From: Leptospira noumeaensis
Lineage (GTDB): Bacteria; Spirochaetota; Leptospiria; Leptospirales; Leptospiraceae
DNA length: 64,000 nt
Direction: 5' to 3'
NCBI RefSeq assembly: GCF_004770765.1
Contig: NZ_RQFK01000007.1
Span: forward strand, 62,001 to 126,000
The translations under genes and the position numbers were made by a program. The notes beneath the pieces were generated by a model. It did no database searches and was not told the DNA's origin. It saw nothing but the letters and a program-made list of their open reading frames with translations. Positions 18,249 through 27,325 of the stretch are shown here, in pieces (position 1 is the first letter of the stretch; every line of letters starts with the position of its first letter).

Positions 18249-18812
18249 TTAGGAAGGTAGTCCAAGGTTTTTCCAACCTTCGAGGCCTAATTCCTTTAAT
18301 TTTTTCCTATTGTTTTTGAAAATACTGTCAATATTAGGGTGAGAATCCACAATTCGAGTGATACTATCTTCGCGTAACAAATGTAATGTTTGATAAGGAG
18401 ATCTACCCACGAAATTAGTTATGTCGTTTTTCTTTTTACCTGCGAATTGGAATTCCGGGTGGAAATTTGCAATCTGGATGATCCCTTCTAACTCTAATTG
18501 ATTTAAAAGTAAATCAGCATCATCTAAAAAATCATTTTGGTCTAAAAAATCACTTAAAACATAAGGGTGGATGAGTAAGGAAGTTTCGGTGGTTTTTGGA
18601 TTTGTTTCTTTTAAAAATAATAATTCAGATTTTAAATCAAAAAGTAAGTCTTTTGCGTTTTTTGATTTGCTAATCGTATAACGAATTGTATTCGATTGGA
18701 AGGTTGGTTTTGCAAAAGGACAAAGATTTAAACCGATCACAGCTTTTAAAATCCATTCTTTGGTTTCATGGAGAATGATGTCTTCGGTATCTTTTGCTGT
18801 TTCTTTGGGCAT
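18249..18812 (-). CDS. DUF1415 family protein
   Basis: This 187-residue protein matches DUF1415 over its whole length, with the hallmark V-I-G-L-N-L-C-P-F-A-K near the N-terminus and I-A-N-F-H-P-E-F-Q-F-A in the middle. The conserved Cys and His suggest metal or redox chemistry, but no function is established that I know of. It is divergent from the ebo cluster, about 200 bases apart. Confidence 0.88.
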   Translation of the reverse strand: MPKETAKDTEDIILHETKEWILKAVIGLNLCPFAKPTFQSNTIRYTISKSKNAKDLLFDLKSELLFLKETNPKTTETSLLIHPYVLSDFLDQNDFLDDADLLLNQLELEGIIQIANFHPEFQFAGKKKNDITNFVGRSPYQTLHLLREDSITRIVDSHPNIDSIFKNNRKKLKELGLEGWKNLGLPS

Positions 18813-18920
18813 TCCAAAAATTCTCTTTTTCTATATTTGAATTACCATCATCTATTTTGTAGAAGGGAATGTAAGCTAAGTTCTGATCGTGTGGGCAGGA
18901 TTTTAAAAAAAATCATAAGA

Positions 18921-18937
18921 AATCAATCGAATTGATT
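18921..18937. promoter_or_regulatory. 17-base palindrome upstream of the ebo cluster
   Basis: Perfect 7-base arms AATCAAT and ATTGATT flank CGA, 77 bases before the eboA start, in the 202-base gap between DUF1415 and eboA. It has no T run, so an operator is more likely than a terminator. No regulator gene adjoins, so the binder is unknown. Confidence 0.45.
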
Positions 18938-19014
18938 CGGAAAGATGGACGAGGTTGGAATATTTGATTTACTGGGTGAGATACAAACCAAAAGATTTCA
19001 ATTATTAGTTCCTT

Positions 19015-19869
19015 ATGGCAAATCTTTCCACAAATTTTTCTCAATTCCTTTTTGAACAATGTACAAATAAAGAACGTGAATGGTTAGAAGAAAAAGTTAA
19101 ATCGAATTTTTTAGATTTGATGACAGCCTTTGTTGCTGCTCCACGGTTTTTATCTAAAAAAAATATTTCTTATGATTCTAAGTCTAGAGGAAGTTTAATT
19201 CCTGAGTTAACAAGTTTCGAAGTAAACGGATGGAATTTGGTTCGTTTAGCGAGAGTTTGGTTGCTTTTACATTTGCCTTCAGAACCAAAAGAACAATATA
19301 TAAAAAATATTGAAACATTATTTGATACAGCAGAATTGAATGAATTGGTGGCGTTATACTCCGCTTTGCCTCTTTTGTCTTATCCTACAGAGTGGTTACC
19401 TAGGGCCACCGATGCCGTTCGTTCCAATATGGGTTTTGTATTTGATTCCATTGCCTTACAAAATCCCTATCCCGAACTTTATTTCCCAGAACCTGCATGG
19501 AACCAACTCGTACTCAAAACCATTTTTAATGAAAAACCAATCCATAGGATTTACGGAATCAATCGTAGGAGGAACGAGGATTTATCCATTGCCGTTTTTG
19601 ATTTTATCAGCGAACGTTCTGCGGCGGGAAGAAATGTTCCTATCTCCGTTTGGATGTTGATCAGCGGATTTACATTGGAGTCGATGGTTCCCAAATTGTT
19701 TCTTATGTTTAAATCCGAGATCCAAACAGAAAAACAAGCAGCGGCTCTGGTCTGTTATGAATCAAAAGAGCCAAAAATTCGTTCTTTGTTAACAAAGTAT
19801 CCTGACTTAGAATTATCGATACAAAATGAAGACTTGGATTGGTCTAAACTACAGTCCATCCCTGAATAA
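19015..19869 (+). CDS. eboA: EboA domain protein
   Basis: This 284-residue, mostly alpha-helical protein has no signal peptide or membrane helix. It has the EboA feel: a conserved W-N-L-V-R-L-A-R-V-W-L-L stretch at about residues 73-84, an E-L-V-A-L-Y-S-A-L-P-L-L-S-Y-P-T segment and a weakly conserved rest. On its own I would call it hypothetical. Identification rests largely on being first of six genes in exactly the eboA-F order. Its biochemical role is unknown. The next gene starts within 8 bases of its stop. Confidence 0.85.
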   Translation: MANLSTNFSQFLFEQCTNKEREWLEEKVKSNFLDLMTAFVAAPRFLSKKNISYDSKSRGSLIPELTSFEVNGWNLVRLARVWLLLHLPSEPKEQYIKNIETLFDTAELNELVALYSALPLLSYPTEWLPRATDAVRSNMGFVFDSIALQNPYPELYFPEPAWNQLVLKTIFNEKPIHRIYGINRRRNEDLSIAVFDFISERSAAGRNVPISVWMLISGFTLESMVPKLFLMFKSEIQTEKQAAALVCYESKEPKIRSLLTKYPDLELSIQNEDLDWSKLQSIPE

Positions 19870-19876
19870 AATTTCT

Positions 19877-20905
19877 ATGTGCCAAAACCCAAACAATCAA
19901 ACAAAAAATCCTTCTCATTTTGAATCGATAGATGCAACCGAAGAATCTCCAACACATAGGGATTTGTTGTGGGAGGATTATCAAAACCTAATCAAAGATA
20001 TGCGATTCTTTGATCCACATATTCATATGGTATCCAGAACTACCGATGACTACCAGATGATGGCAAAAGCTGGTATTGTTGCCATCATTGAACCTGCTTT
20101 TTGGGTGGGCCAACCAAGAACCGGTCTTGCTAGTTTTAAAGATTATTACAGTAGCCTTGTTGGTTGGGAAAGGTTCCGTTCTTCTCAATTCGGAATCAAA
20201 CATTATTGTACAATGGGTCTAAATTCTAGAGAAGCAAATAACGAACGTCTTGCGGAAGAAGTGATGGAGATTTTACCACTTTTTGCGTATAAAGAGGGAG
20301 TTGTTGGTATCGGTGAAATTGGTTTTGATGACCAAACAGCTTTAGAGGAAAAATACTACAGATTACAACTTGATCTTGCCAAAAAAACAAATTTACCAGT
20401 ACAAATCCACACCCCACACAGAGATAAAAAAAGAGGAACAGAAAGGAGTATGTCCATTGCTTTAGAACATGGATTAGATCCTTCCTTTGTTGTTGTGGAT
20501 CATAATAATGAAGAAACCGTTAAGTCAGTGTTAGACCAAGGTTTTTGGGCTGCATTTACTATTTATCCATTCACTAAAATGGGAAATGAAAGAATGGTTG
20601 CTGTTGTTGAGAAGTATGGACCAGAGAGGATTATGATCAACTCAAGTGCAGATTGGGGAATCTCTGATCCACTCGCCATCCCAAAAACAGCGGCTCTGAT
20701 GAAACAAAGAGGAATTCCTTTGGATGTCATCCGTAAAGTCACTTATCAAAATGCCATTGATGCCTTTGCAAAAAGTGGACAAATTGATGTCGCCGATTTT
20801 GAAACAGAATCAAAGCCAGATCCAAGTGCCAAGTTTCACGGTAATTCCATCCTTCGCGGTGGCCAACAACCAGTAATGAATAAAAATTCTTTGTTAATCC
20901 AATAG
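19877..20905 (+). CDS. eboB: EboB, TatD-like metal-dependent hydrolase
   Basis: This is about 342 residues from the ATG at 19877; an upstream in-frame ATG at 19826 would overlap eboA and give a non-conserved head. It has the TatD metal ligands in order: F-D-P-H-I-H, G-I-G-E-I-G, V-Q-I-H-T-P-H, V-V-D-H-N-N and I-N-S-S-A-D-W-G. TatD proteins are metal-dependent nucleases or hydrolases, and the true substrate within ebo clusters is unknown. It abuts eboC with no gap, so they are surely cotranscribed. Confidence 0.9.
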   Translation: MCQNPNNQTKNPSHFESIDATEESPTHRDLLWEDYQNLIKDMRFFDPHIHMVSRTTDDYQMMAKAGIVAIIEPAFWVGQPRTGLASFKDYYSSLVGWERFRSSQFGIKHYCTMGLNSREANNERLAEEVMEILPLFAYKEGVVGIGEIGFDDQTALEEKYYRLQLDLAKKTNLPVQIHTPHRDKKRGTERSMSIALEHGLDPSFVVVDHNNEETVKSVLDQGFWAAFTIYPFTKMGNERMVAVVEKYGPERIMINSSADWGISDPLAIPKTAALMKQRGIPLDVIRKVTYQNAIDAFAKSGQIDVADFETESKPDPSAKFHGNSILRGGQQPVMNKNSLLIQ

Positions 20906-21772
20906 ATGAATCTGAAAGCTTATTTTACTTTACTCCGGCCAGCTAACTTAGTCACTGCGGTAGCTGATATTCTGGCCGGGATGGCAATTGTCGGTTTTGT
21001 TTGGAAAAACAACACTCCCGTCTTTTTACTTGTTTCCACCATTTGTTTGTATGGTGGTGGTGTGGTTTTGAATGATTATTTTGATACAAACATTGATACA
21101 AAAGAAAGACCAGAACGTCCCATTCCCAGTGGGAAGGTATCTAGAACTTCGGCCCTAATTTTTGGAAGTATTCTTCTTTGTTTTGGTGTTGGTTTTGCCT
21201 TTTTCTATCATATTCAAAGTGGATGGATTGCTTTTGTAATTGTTTTGTTGGTTCTTACTTACAATCGTTTTGCGAAACATAGTTCGATTTTTGGTCCCAT
21301 AGTGATGGGAATGTGTAGGGGAGGGAATTTGATTTTAGGGATGAGTTTGGTTGCGGATCTACACGTATCAAACCTGGCTTTTTCTTTTTTCCCGATCCTT
21401 TACATTGCAGCCATTACAATGATTAGCCGAGATGAAGTCCATGGTGGTAAAAAAACACCATTGGTATTTGCCGGAATCTTTTATTTAACTGTTTTTTTGT
21501 TTTTATCTTTGATTTCGTATCGATTAGGGAATTTGTCTTTTAGTTTTCCTTTTGTTATTTTACATTCGGGAATGGTTTTTCCTCCGCTTTTAAAAGCCTA
21601 CAAAAATCCCATTGGATCAAATATTGGTAAGGCGGTGAAGGCAGGTGTGATTTCACTCATCCTTCTTGATGCAAGTTTTACTGCAAGTTTTGGTTTTTTC
21701 CCTTTGGCAATTCTTGTCCTTTGTTTGTTACCTATTTCCATACTTTTGTCTAAATATTTTTCTGTTACCTAG
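20906..21772 (+). CDS. eboC: EboC, UbiA-like prenyltransferase
   Basis: This 288-residue polytopic membrane protein has the prenyl-diphosphate-binding signature N-D-Y-F-D-T-N-I-D at about residues 56-64, then E-R-P-E-R-P-I-P-S-G. The second Asp-rich region is weak (I-S-R-D-E-V-H-G-G). About eight hydrophobic helices are visible. UbiA enzymes attach isoprenoid chains to aromatic or other acceptors in the membrane; the acceptor in ebo clusters is not known. It starts on the base after the eboB stop. Confidence 0.92.
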   Translation: MNLKAYFTLLRPANLVTAVADILAGMAIVGFVWKNNTPVFLLVSTICLYGGGVVLNDYFDTNIDTKERPERPIPSGKVSRTSALIFGSILLCFGVGFAFFYHIQSGWIAFVIVLLVLTYNRFAKHSSIFGPIVMGMCRGGNLILGMSLVADLHVSNLAFSFFPILYIAAITMISRDEVHGGKKTPLVFAGIFYLTVFLFLSLISYRLGNLSFSFPFVILHSGMVFPPLLKAYKNPIGSNIGKAVKAGVISLILLDASFTASFGFFPLAILVLCLLPISILLSKYFSVT

Positions 21773-21780
21773 AGCATCTT

Positions 21781-22950
21781 ATGATAGAAGATTTTTTTCC
21801 TCCTCTTTTTTCTGAATTCCAAGTTCACTATCGTTATACAGTCCAGTTCACCAAGGGAATTTTTGGTTCTAACAATTCTTGTTTATCTGATTTTTTTCTT
21901 TCTGAAAAAAAAGAAGGAAATATAAAGAAAGCTTTAGTTGTTATTGACCAAGGTTTGGTTTCGCACCATCCCAACTTAGTTTATGAAATTCGATCTTATT
22001 TTCAAAATTTGACGTCATGTATCCAGCTAACGGATGATATAATGGTAATCCCCGGTGGAGAGGATTGCAAAAACGATCCCAAACTTTGGGATTCACTCGT
22101 GAATGCTGTTGATTTGTATGGAATCGATCGTCATTCCTATATTATTGCCATTGGGGGAGGGGCTATTCTTGATTTGGTTGGATACGCTGCGGCAGTTTCG
22201 CATAGAGGGATTCGTTTGGTTCGGATTCCGACAACTGTCCTTTCCCAAAATGATTCTGGTGTGGGTGTTAAAAATGGAATCAATTTTCAAGGTAAAAAGA
22301 ACTTTTTAGGTAGTTTTGCACCACCCGTTGCCGTGTTTAACGATCTTTTGTTTTTAGAAAGTTTGGATGATCGCGATTGGCTTTCCGGAATGGCAGAGGC
22401 AATTAAAGTAGCACTCATCAAGGATAAAGATTTTTTTCTTTGGATAGAGGCCAATGCCGAAGCACTTCGCGATCGTAATTTAGATAAGATGTTTTATTTG
22501 ATCCATACCTGCGCCAAATTACATATGGATCATATTGCAAAAGGAGATCCTTTTGAGTTCGGATCTTCCAGACCACTTGATTTCGGACATTGGGCAGCCC
22601 ATAAACTAGAATACCTCACAGAGTTTTCTTTACGTCATGGCGAGGCAGTGGCGATCGGTATGGCTTTAGATACCGAATATTCCTTCCAAAGTTTTCTTTT
22701 ATCAGAAAAAGATAAAAATCGAATTCACTCCCTTTTGAAAACAATTGGATTTTCTTTGTATCATCCTAAACTATCTGAAGGTGAAAAAAAGAATTTGTAT
22801 TTAGGATTACAGGAGTTTAGAGAACATTTAGGAGGAAGACTCACCATAACGTTGTTATCTGGGATTGGTTTCTCTAAAGAAGCCCATGAAATAGACTTTG
22901 GTGCCGTTGTTCGTTCGGTTGATTTTTTGGAAAAGTTTTATGGAAACTAA
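21781..22950 (+). CDS. eboD: EboD, 3-dehydroquinate-synthase-like protein
   Basis: This 389-residue member of the sugar-phosphate cyclase superfamily shows A-I-G-G-G-A-I-L-D for NAD, G-M-A-E-A-I-K-V-A-L-I-K with a metal Glu, and D-F-G-H-W-A-A-H-K-L-E plus L-R-H-G-E-A-V-A-I-G-M with metal His residues. Key catalytic features look intact, so it should cyclise a sugar phosphate. Its job is probably not shikimate synthesis, since it sits in the ebo cluster. Its 3' end overlaps the eboE start by 11 bases. Confidence 0.92.
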   Translation: MIEDFFPPLFSEFQVHYRYTVQFTKGIFGSNNSCLSDFFLSEKKEGNIKKALVVIDQGLVSHHPNLVYEIRSYFQNLTSCIQLTDDIMVIPGGEDCKNDPKLWDSLVNAVDLYGIDRHSYIIAIGGGAILDLVGYAAAVSHRGIRLVRIPTTVLSQNDSGVGVKNGINFQGKKNFLGSFAPPVAVFNDLLFLESLDDRDWLSGMAEAIKVALIKDKDFFLWIEANAEALRDRNLDKMFYLIHTCAKLHMDHIAKGDPFEFGSSRPLDFGHWAAHKLEYLTEFSLRHGEAVAIGMALDTEYSFQSFLLSEKDKNRIHSLLKTIGFSLYHPKLSEGEKKNLYLGLQEFREHLGGRLTITLLSGIGFSKEAHEIDFGAVVRSVDFLEKFYGN

Positions 22951-24145
22951 ATATGGTCACCTAACGTATTGTTCCAATATCCATCCTGGTGAAACTTGGA
23001 AGGATCATTTTTACCAGCTTAAAGAAAACCTTCCCAAAATTCGTAAAAAAGTATCACCAAATGCAGAAATGGGTTTAGGACTTCGATTGGCAAATGAGGC
23101 CTCGGTAGAACTTTTGAATCCACAAGTTTTGGAAGAATTCCAAACTTGGTTAAAAAAAGAAAGTTTTTATGTTTTTTTAATCAATGGGTTTCCGTATGGA
23201 AACTTCCACGGAACTACTGTTAAAGGAAACGTATACAATCCTGATTGGGCAACTAAAGAACGGCAGGAATATACAATTCGTTTGTTTTCTATTTTATCTA
23301 AGTTACTGCCTATGGGGATGGAAGGAGGTGTTTCAACGCCACCTCTATCCTATCAGTTTTTTGATTCTACAGATTTAGATTTAAACAAACGTATCTCTCT
23401 TGCCACTGAAAACATAATCAATATTCTAATACATCTCATTCAAATTCAAATAGCAACTGGGAAAACATTACATCTAGATATAGAGCCAGAACCTGATGGA
23501 ATTTTAGGGAATGTGAAACTTTTTGTGGATTGGTATTTGGATTTATTTTTGCCACTGGCCATTCCAAAAGTACAAACCCAATTCGGGTTTTCCAGGGAAG
23601 ATACGGAAAAGAAAGTTAAAAATCATATTAGAATTTGTTTGGATATTTGTCATTCGGCTGTCAGTTTCGAAGATAACCAAGCGGTTGTTAATCTTTTGTT
23701 GGAAAATTCCATTCGAGTTGGTCGAATCCAAATTAGTTCCGCTTTAAAGGTAAATTTTGACCAAAATATCGAAGAGAAACTAAATTTATTATCTAACTTT
23801 GACGAACCAACTTACCTCCATCAAGTTGTCGCAAAAAAACCTTCTTCAAAAATCATTTCATACCGTGATTTACCCGAGGCATTACAAAGTAAGTTAGAAC
23901 CAAATGATGAATGGAGAATCCATTTTCATGTTCCTGTATTTTTGGATACTTATGGACTTGTATCTTCCACGAGGAAAGAAATTTTAGATCTTTTGAAATT
24001 ACAGAAAAAAAAACTTTTTACCAATGCTTTAGAAATAGAAACTTATACCTGGGGAGTTTTGCCTAAAGAATTACAAATGCCGATGTCAGACTCTATCGTT
24101 CGTGAATTGGATTGGGTTTTGTCAGTTTTAGAAACAGAGTCGTAA
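22940..24145 (+). CDS. eboE: EboE, xylose-isomerase-like TIM-barrel protein
   Basis: This is about 401 residues from the ATG at 22940, chosen because the family begins right before G-H-L-T-Y-C-S-N-I-H-P-G-E, which appears at residues 6-18. It is a sugar-phosphate isomerase/epimerase-type TIM barrel with probable metal ligands in L-H-L-D-I-E-P-E-P-D, I-C-L-D-I-C-H-S-A and W-R-I-H-F-H-V-P. It is annotated in databases as metabolite traffic protein EboE; the reaction is unknown. It overlaps eboD and lies 19 bases before eboF. Confidence 0.93.
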   Translation: METKYGHLTYCSNIHPGETWKDHFYQLKENLPKIRKKVSPNAEMGLGLRLANEASVELLNPQVLEEFQTWLKKESFYVFLINGFPYGNFHGTTVKGNVYNPDWATKERQEYTIRLFSILSKLLPMGMEGGVSTPPLSYQFFDSTDLDLNKRISLATENIINILIHLIQIQIATGKTLHLDIEPEPDGILGNVKLFVDWYLDLFLPLAIPKVQTQFGFSREDTEKKVKNHIRICLDICHSAVSFEDNQAVVNLLLENSIRVGRIQISSALKVNFDQNIEEKLNLLSNFDEPTYLHQVVAKKPSSKIISYRDLPEALQSKLEPNDEWRIHFHVPVFLDTYGLVSSTRKEILDLLKLQKKKLFTNALEIETYTWGVLPKELQMPMSDSIVRELDWVLSVLETES

Positions 24146-24164
24146 TTAGTAGGATCAGAAACCG

Positions 24165-25556
24165 ATGCCAAAGCAAATAACCTTTCAAAAGACAGTTGTA
24201 ATTGATGTTGTAGGACTTAGTTCTTTTTTGGTGGGAGAATTTACTCCATTTCTTAAACAATATTTGCAAAAAAAACACACTCTCTTCATTAAACCAATGT
24301 TACCTGCTCTTACAACAAGTTCTCAATCGACTTATCTGACGGGAAAATGGCCAAATGAACATGGGATTGTGGGGAATGGTTGGTATGATCATGAAGATGC
24401 AGAAATAAAATTTTGGAAACAATCCAACCATTTGGTAGAGGCGGAAAAAATTTGGGAACGAGCAAAAAAACTAGATCCTAATTTTACCTGTTCCAAGATG
24501 TTTTGGTGGTACAATATGTACTCTAGCGCTGACTATTCTGTCACACCAAGACCTCAATATCATGCAGACGGTGTAAAAGCTCCCGATTGTTATTCCAATC
24601 CACCGGAACTTAGAGATGAGTTGCAAAAAAAACTTGGTTCGTTCCCCTTATTTAATTTTTGGGGACCCAATGCAAATATCAAATCAACAAAGTGGATTGC
24701 GGACGCTAGCATCTATGTTGATAAAAAATATGATCCTACTCTTACATTAGTTTATCTTCCTCATTTAGACTATTGCCTTCAAAAGTATGGACCAAACCTT
24801 CTTAAAATCAAAAAAGAACTTTTGGAAATAGATTCTATTCTGAAAGACTTGATCGAATACTATGAAAACAAAAATACAAAGATCATTTTGTTATCAGAAT
24901 ATGGAATTACTCCTGTTTCTCACCCCATTCATATCAATCGAATTCTTAGAAAAGAAGGTCTAGTTAATGTTCGTAAAGAAAGATGGTATGAACTTCTTGA
25001 TCCAGGGGCTTCGTCTGCTTTTGCTGTTTCGGATCACCAGGTCGCTCACATTTATTGTAAGGATTCTAAAACTAAAAACCGAGTGACAAATTTGTTACAA
25101 AACATTGACGGTATTGCTCTTGTTTTAGATAAAAATTCACAAAAAAAATACCATATCAATCACAAACGTTCTGGTGACATCGTTCTCGTCGCTGATCCCA
25201 AGTTTTGGTTTACCTATTATTATTGGTTGGATGACAAAAACGCTCCAGATTATGCTCGTTTGGTGGATATTCATAGAAAACCAGGTTATGATCCTTGCGA
25301 AATGTTTATGGATCCTAAAAAACTGGGGATCCGACTCCGGGCAGGTTTTAAATTACTCCGTAAAAAACTAGGGTTCCGTTACCTTATGGATGTGATTCCT
25401 TTGGATGCTAATTTGGTAAAAGGCTCTCATGGGGCCATCCATGAACAAAGGGAGTTTTATCCCATTTTTTCCTCTCAAAGTCAATACTCTGAAAAAGAAA
25501 TTTCTGCTAATAAAGTGTACGATTTGATTTGGGATCAAATGACTTCAAAGATTTAA
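24165..25556 (+). CDS. eboF: EboF, alkaline-phosphatase-superfamily phosphodiesterase
   Basis: This 463-residue protein is related to nucleotide pyrophosphatases/phosphodiesterases. It has the nucleophile-Thr region P-A-L-T-T-S-S-Q-S-T-Y-L-T-G and then W-P-N-E-H-G-I. Metal-site motifs H-L-D-Y-C-L-Q-K-Y-G-P, S-E-Y-G-I-T-P-V (Glu in place of the usual Asp) and a late G-S-H-G follow. No signal peptide is visible, so it is probably cytoplasmic. It is last of the ebo genes; the following regulator-like gene starts 45 bases later. Confidence 0.9.
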   Translation: MPKQITFQKTVVIDVVGLSSFLVGEFTPFLKQYLQKKHTLFIKPMLPALTTSSQSTYLTGKWPNEHGIVGNGWYDHEDAEIKFWKQSNHLVEAEKIWERAKKLDPNFTCSKMFWWYNMYSSADYSVTPRPQYHADGVKAPDCYSNPPELRDELQKKLGSFPLFNFWGPNANIKSTKWIADASIYVDKKYDPTLTLVYLPHLDYCLQKYGPNLLKIKKELLEIDSILKDLIEYYENKNTKIILLSEYGITPVSHPIHINRILRKEGLVNVRKERWYELLDPGASSAFAVSDHQVAHIYCKDSKTKNRVTNLLQNIDGIALVLDKNSQKKYHINHKRSGDIVLVADPKFWFTYYYWLDDKNAPDYARLVDIHRKPGYDPCEMFMDPKKLGIRLRAGFKLLRKKLGFRYLMDVIPLDANLVKGSHGAIHEQREFYPIFSSQSQYSEKEISANKVYDLIWDQMTSKI

Positions 25557-25600
25557 TAAATGTTTGACTGTTTCCATTCAAAACCAATATTTTTAATTCA

Positions 25601-26809
25601 GTGTCTGTAGAAGAAATCAAAGTTGTTAATTTTTCCAAAGGTGCTGCCATTGTTGTGCAGAATTCCATCAATACAGGGAATTTTTTTATTGTTAGGTCTG
25701 GTCGAGTTTCCGTTGATTCCGAACACATTGTTGTCGATCATGAACTTGCGTTTTATGAAGCAGGGGATAGTTTTGGCCTCGTATCGGCACTCACCGAACA
25801 TCGGTTTTTGGTTACATTATTTGCTGATACGGATGTGGAATTAGTTCAAATTCCTATTCGACTTTTAGGATCTTATCTGAAAGAAAGAAAAGAACTTGCG
25901 ATGAAGATTTTGGGTCTTTATTCTAGGGAACTTCGAACCTTACAAAAACATCTTTCCAAAGCCAATAGACCAGCAGACCGAGAATACCACCCAGAACGAT
26001 TGGTACAGAATGCTAAAACTTATTTATCTTGGCAAAAGCCAAACTTAGCTGCATATTCCATTCAAAGTTTTTTGAATTGGTCCAAAGAAAATCATTCTAC
26101 AGAAAACCTAACAGAAGCTACGGATTTACTAAAATCATTTGGTTCCAACTACAAACCTTTCCAATGGGAAGGTATGCAAGCTAGTTTGGAAGCTGGCGAA
26201 ATTCTTTTTGTCGAAAGTGAAAAGAGTAACGAAATCTATGTGGTGTTAGAGGGGAATGTCAAACTTTTCGGAATTGTTCGCGGTTTTGAATACGTAATCG
26301 ATGTTCTTGGGCCTGGAGAAATTTTTGGCGAAATGTCTCTAATTGATAATGCTCCAAGGATGGCTTCTGCCATCACAGAAACCAAAAGTAAAATCCTTCG
26401 AGTGACCGCAGAAAATTTATTTGAATCAGTGGGACCTTCTTTATTACAAAAAATTTTCGAAAGCATCGCAAGGCGAATTTGGTTCTCACACCAACGTCTG
26501 GTAATCCTTCGATTGAAAACTCCAGTGATTCGACTGTATGCTTACCTGTATAATTCCATCCGTGACCAGGACATTCGGTTGGGCCGAAATTTAGATGAGA
26601 GCCTGGCCAATGCACATACCATTTATATCCAACTGGAAGAACTTTGTAATATGTGCGGAATCATCAAGGTTAAATCTGAAAGTATCCAGGAGTTCCTCGG
26701 TGATACCAATTTGGTCATTGAACCAAACCGCATTACCATAAAAAGTCGCAAACGTTTAGAAGAAAAATTGGGCCATTATAAATCCAAAGAAGGGCAAATT
26801 GTGGCTTAA
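25601..26809 (+). CDS. Protein with two cyclic-nucleotide-binding (Crp-type) domains
   Basis: This 402-residue protein has an N-terminal cNMP-like beta-barrel (residues 1-120) that looks degenerate, and a second, better one (about 185-305) with G-E-I-F-G-E-M-S-L-I-D-N-A-P-R-M-A-S-A, close to the phosphate-binding cassette. The C-terminal 90 residues are helical and could hold a weak winged helix (L-E-E-L-C-N-M-C-G-I), but I cannot confirm DNA binding. The start is GTG at 25601. It follows eboF by 45 bases with no terminator, so it may be cotranscribed and sense a nucleotide signal for the cluster. Confidence 0.85.
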   Translation: MSVEEIKVVNFSKGAAIVVQNSINTGNFFIVRSGRVSVDSEHIVVDHELAFYEAGDSFGLVSALTEHRFLVTLFADTDVELVQIPIRLLGSYLKERKELAMKILGLYSRELRTLQKHLSKANRPADREYHPERLVQNAKTYLSWQKPNLAAYSIQSFLNWSKENHSTENLTEATDLLKSFGSNYKPFQWEGMQASLEAGEILFVESEKSNEIYVVLEGNVKLFGIVRGFEYVIDVLGPGEIFGEMSLIDNAPRMASAITETKSKILRVTAENLFESVGPSLLQKIFESIARRIWFSHQRLVILRLKTPVIRLYAYLYNSIRDQDIRLGRNLDESLANAHTIYIQLEELCNMCGIIKVKSESIQEFLGDTNLVIEPNRITIKSRKRLEEKLGHYKSKEGQIVA

Positions 26810-26889
26810 TTTATAAGAAAATTGTTAGAAATTTTTTCTTTAGAAAAATTTGTAATGATTTTTTTTTCTCTTTGTGTTCTAGTTCGGTG

Positions 26890-27273
26890 ATGAAAAAATT
26901 TCTCGTGTATTCTTTAGGTGCGTTCTATATTACAGCGGGAATCAATCACTTTTTTTCCCCTGAGTTTTATTTGGAAATGATGCCAGATTACCTTCCTTTT
27001 CACGAACTTTTGAATGTAACCAGTGGTCTTGCAGAAATTACTCTTGGTTCCCTGGTTCTTTATGAAAGGATGCGTAAGATAACCTGTTATGGGATCATTC
27101 TTCTGTTACTCGCCATTTATCCTGCTAACATCAATATGTTGTTAACAGCTTTAGAAGGTAAGGACTATGGAGTTCCTATTTGGGCTTTGTATGCGCGGCT
27201 TCCCATTCAGTTTTTATTTATTTATTGGGCATGGGCGGTTCGGGATTTTAAATTCTCAGAAGAGCCAGCTTAA
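26890..27273 (+). CDS. DoxX-like small membrane protein
   Basis: This is about 127 residues from the ATG at 26890; a TTG six codons earlier is also in frame. Four hydrophobic helices carry the DoxX-type N-terminal pattern (G-A-F-Y-I-T-A-G-I-N-H-F-F-S-P) and a later Y-P-A-N-I-N-M. DoxX/MauE-like proteins sit in the inner membrane with roles in redox homeostasis or unassigned roles. It is followed 52 bases later by a small wHTH gene. Confidence 0.82.
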   Translation: MKKFLVYSLGAFYITAGINHFFSPEFYLEMMPDYLPFHELLNVTSGLAEITLGSLVLYERMRKITCYGIILLLLAIYPANINMLLTALEGKDYGVPIWALYARLPIQFLFIYWAWAVRDFKFSEEPA

Positions 27274-27325
27274 ATTTCAATTTTTATGTCTAAAATATAA
27301 AATCCTAAGTGCTGTGAATCATAGA

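Noticed and set aside
26829..26851. AAATTTTT/AAAAATTT hairpin after the cNMP protein as a terminator
   Set aside because: Stem is only A-T pairs, so the stability is too low to call, although T-rich sequence follows.
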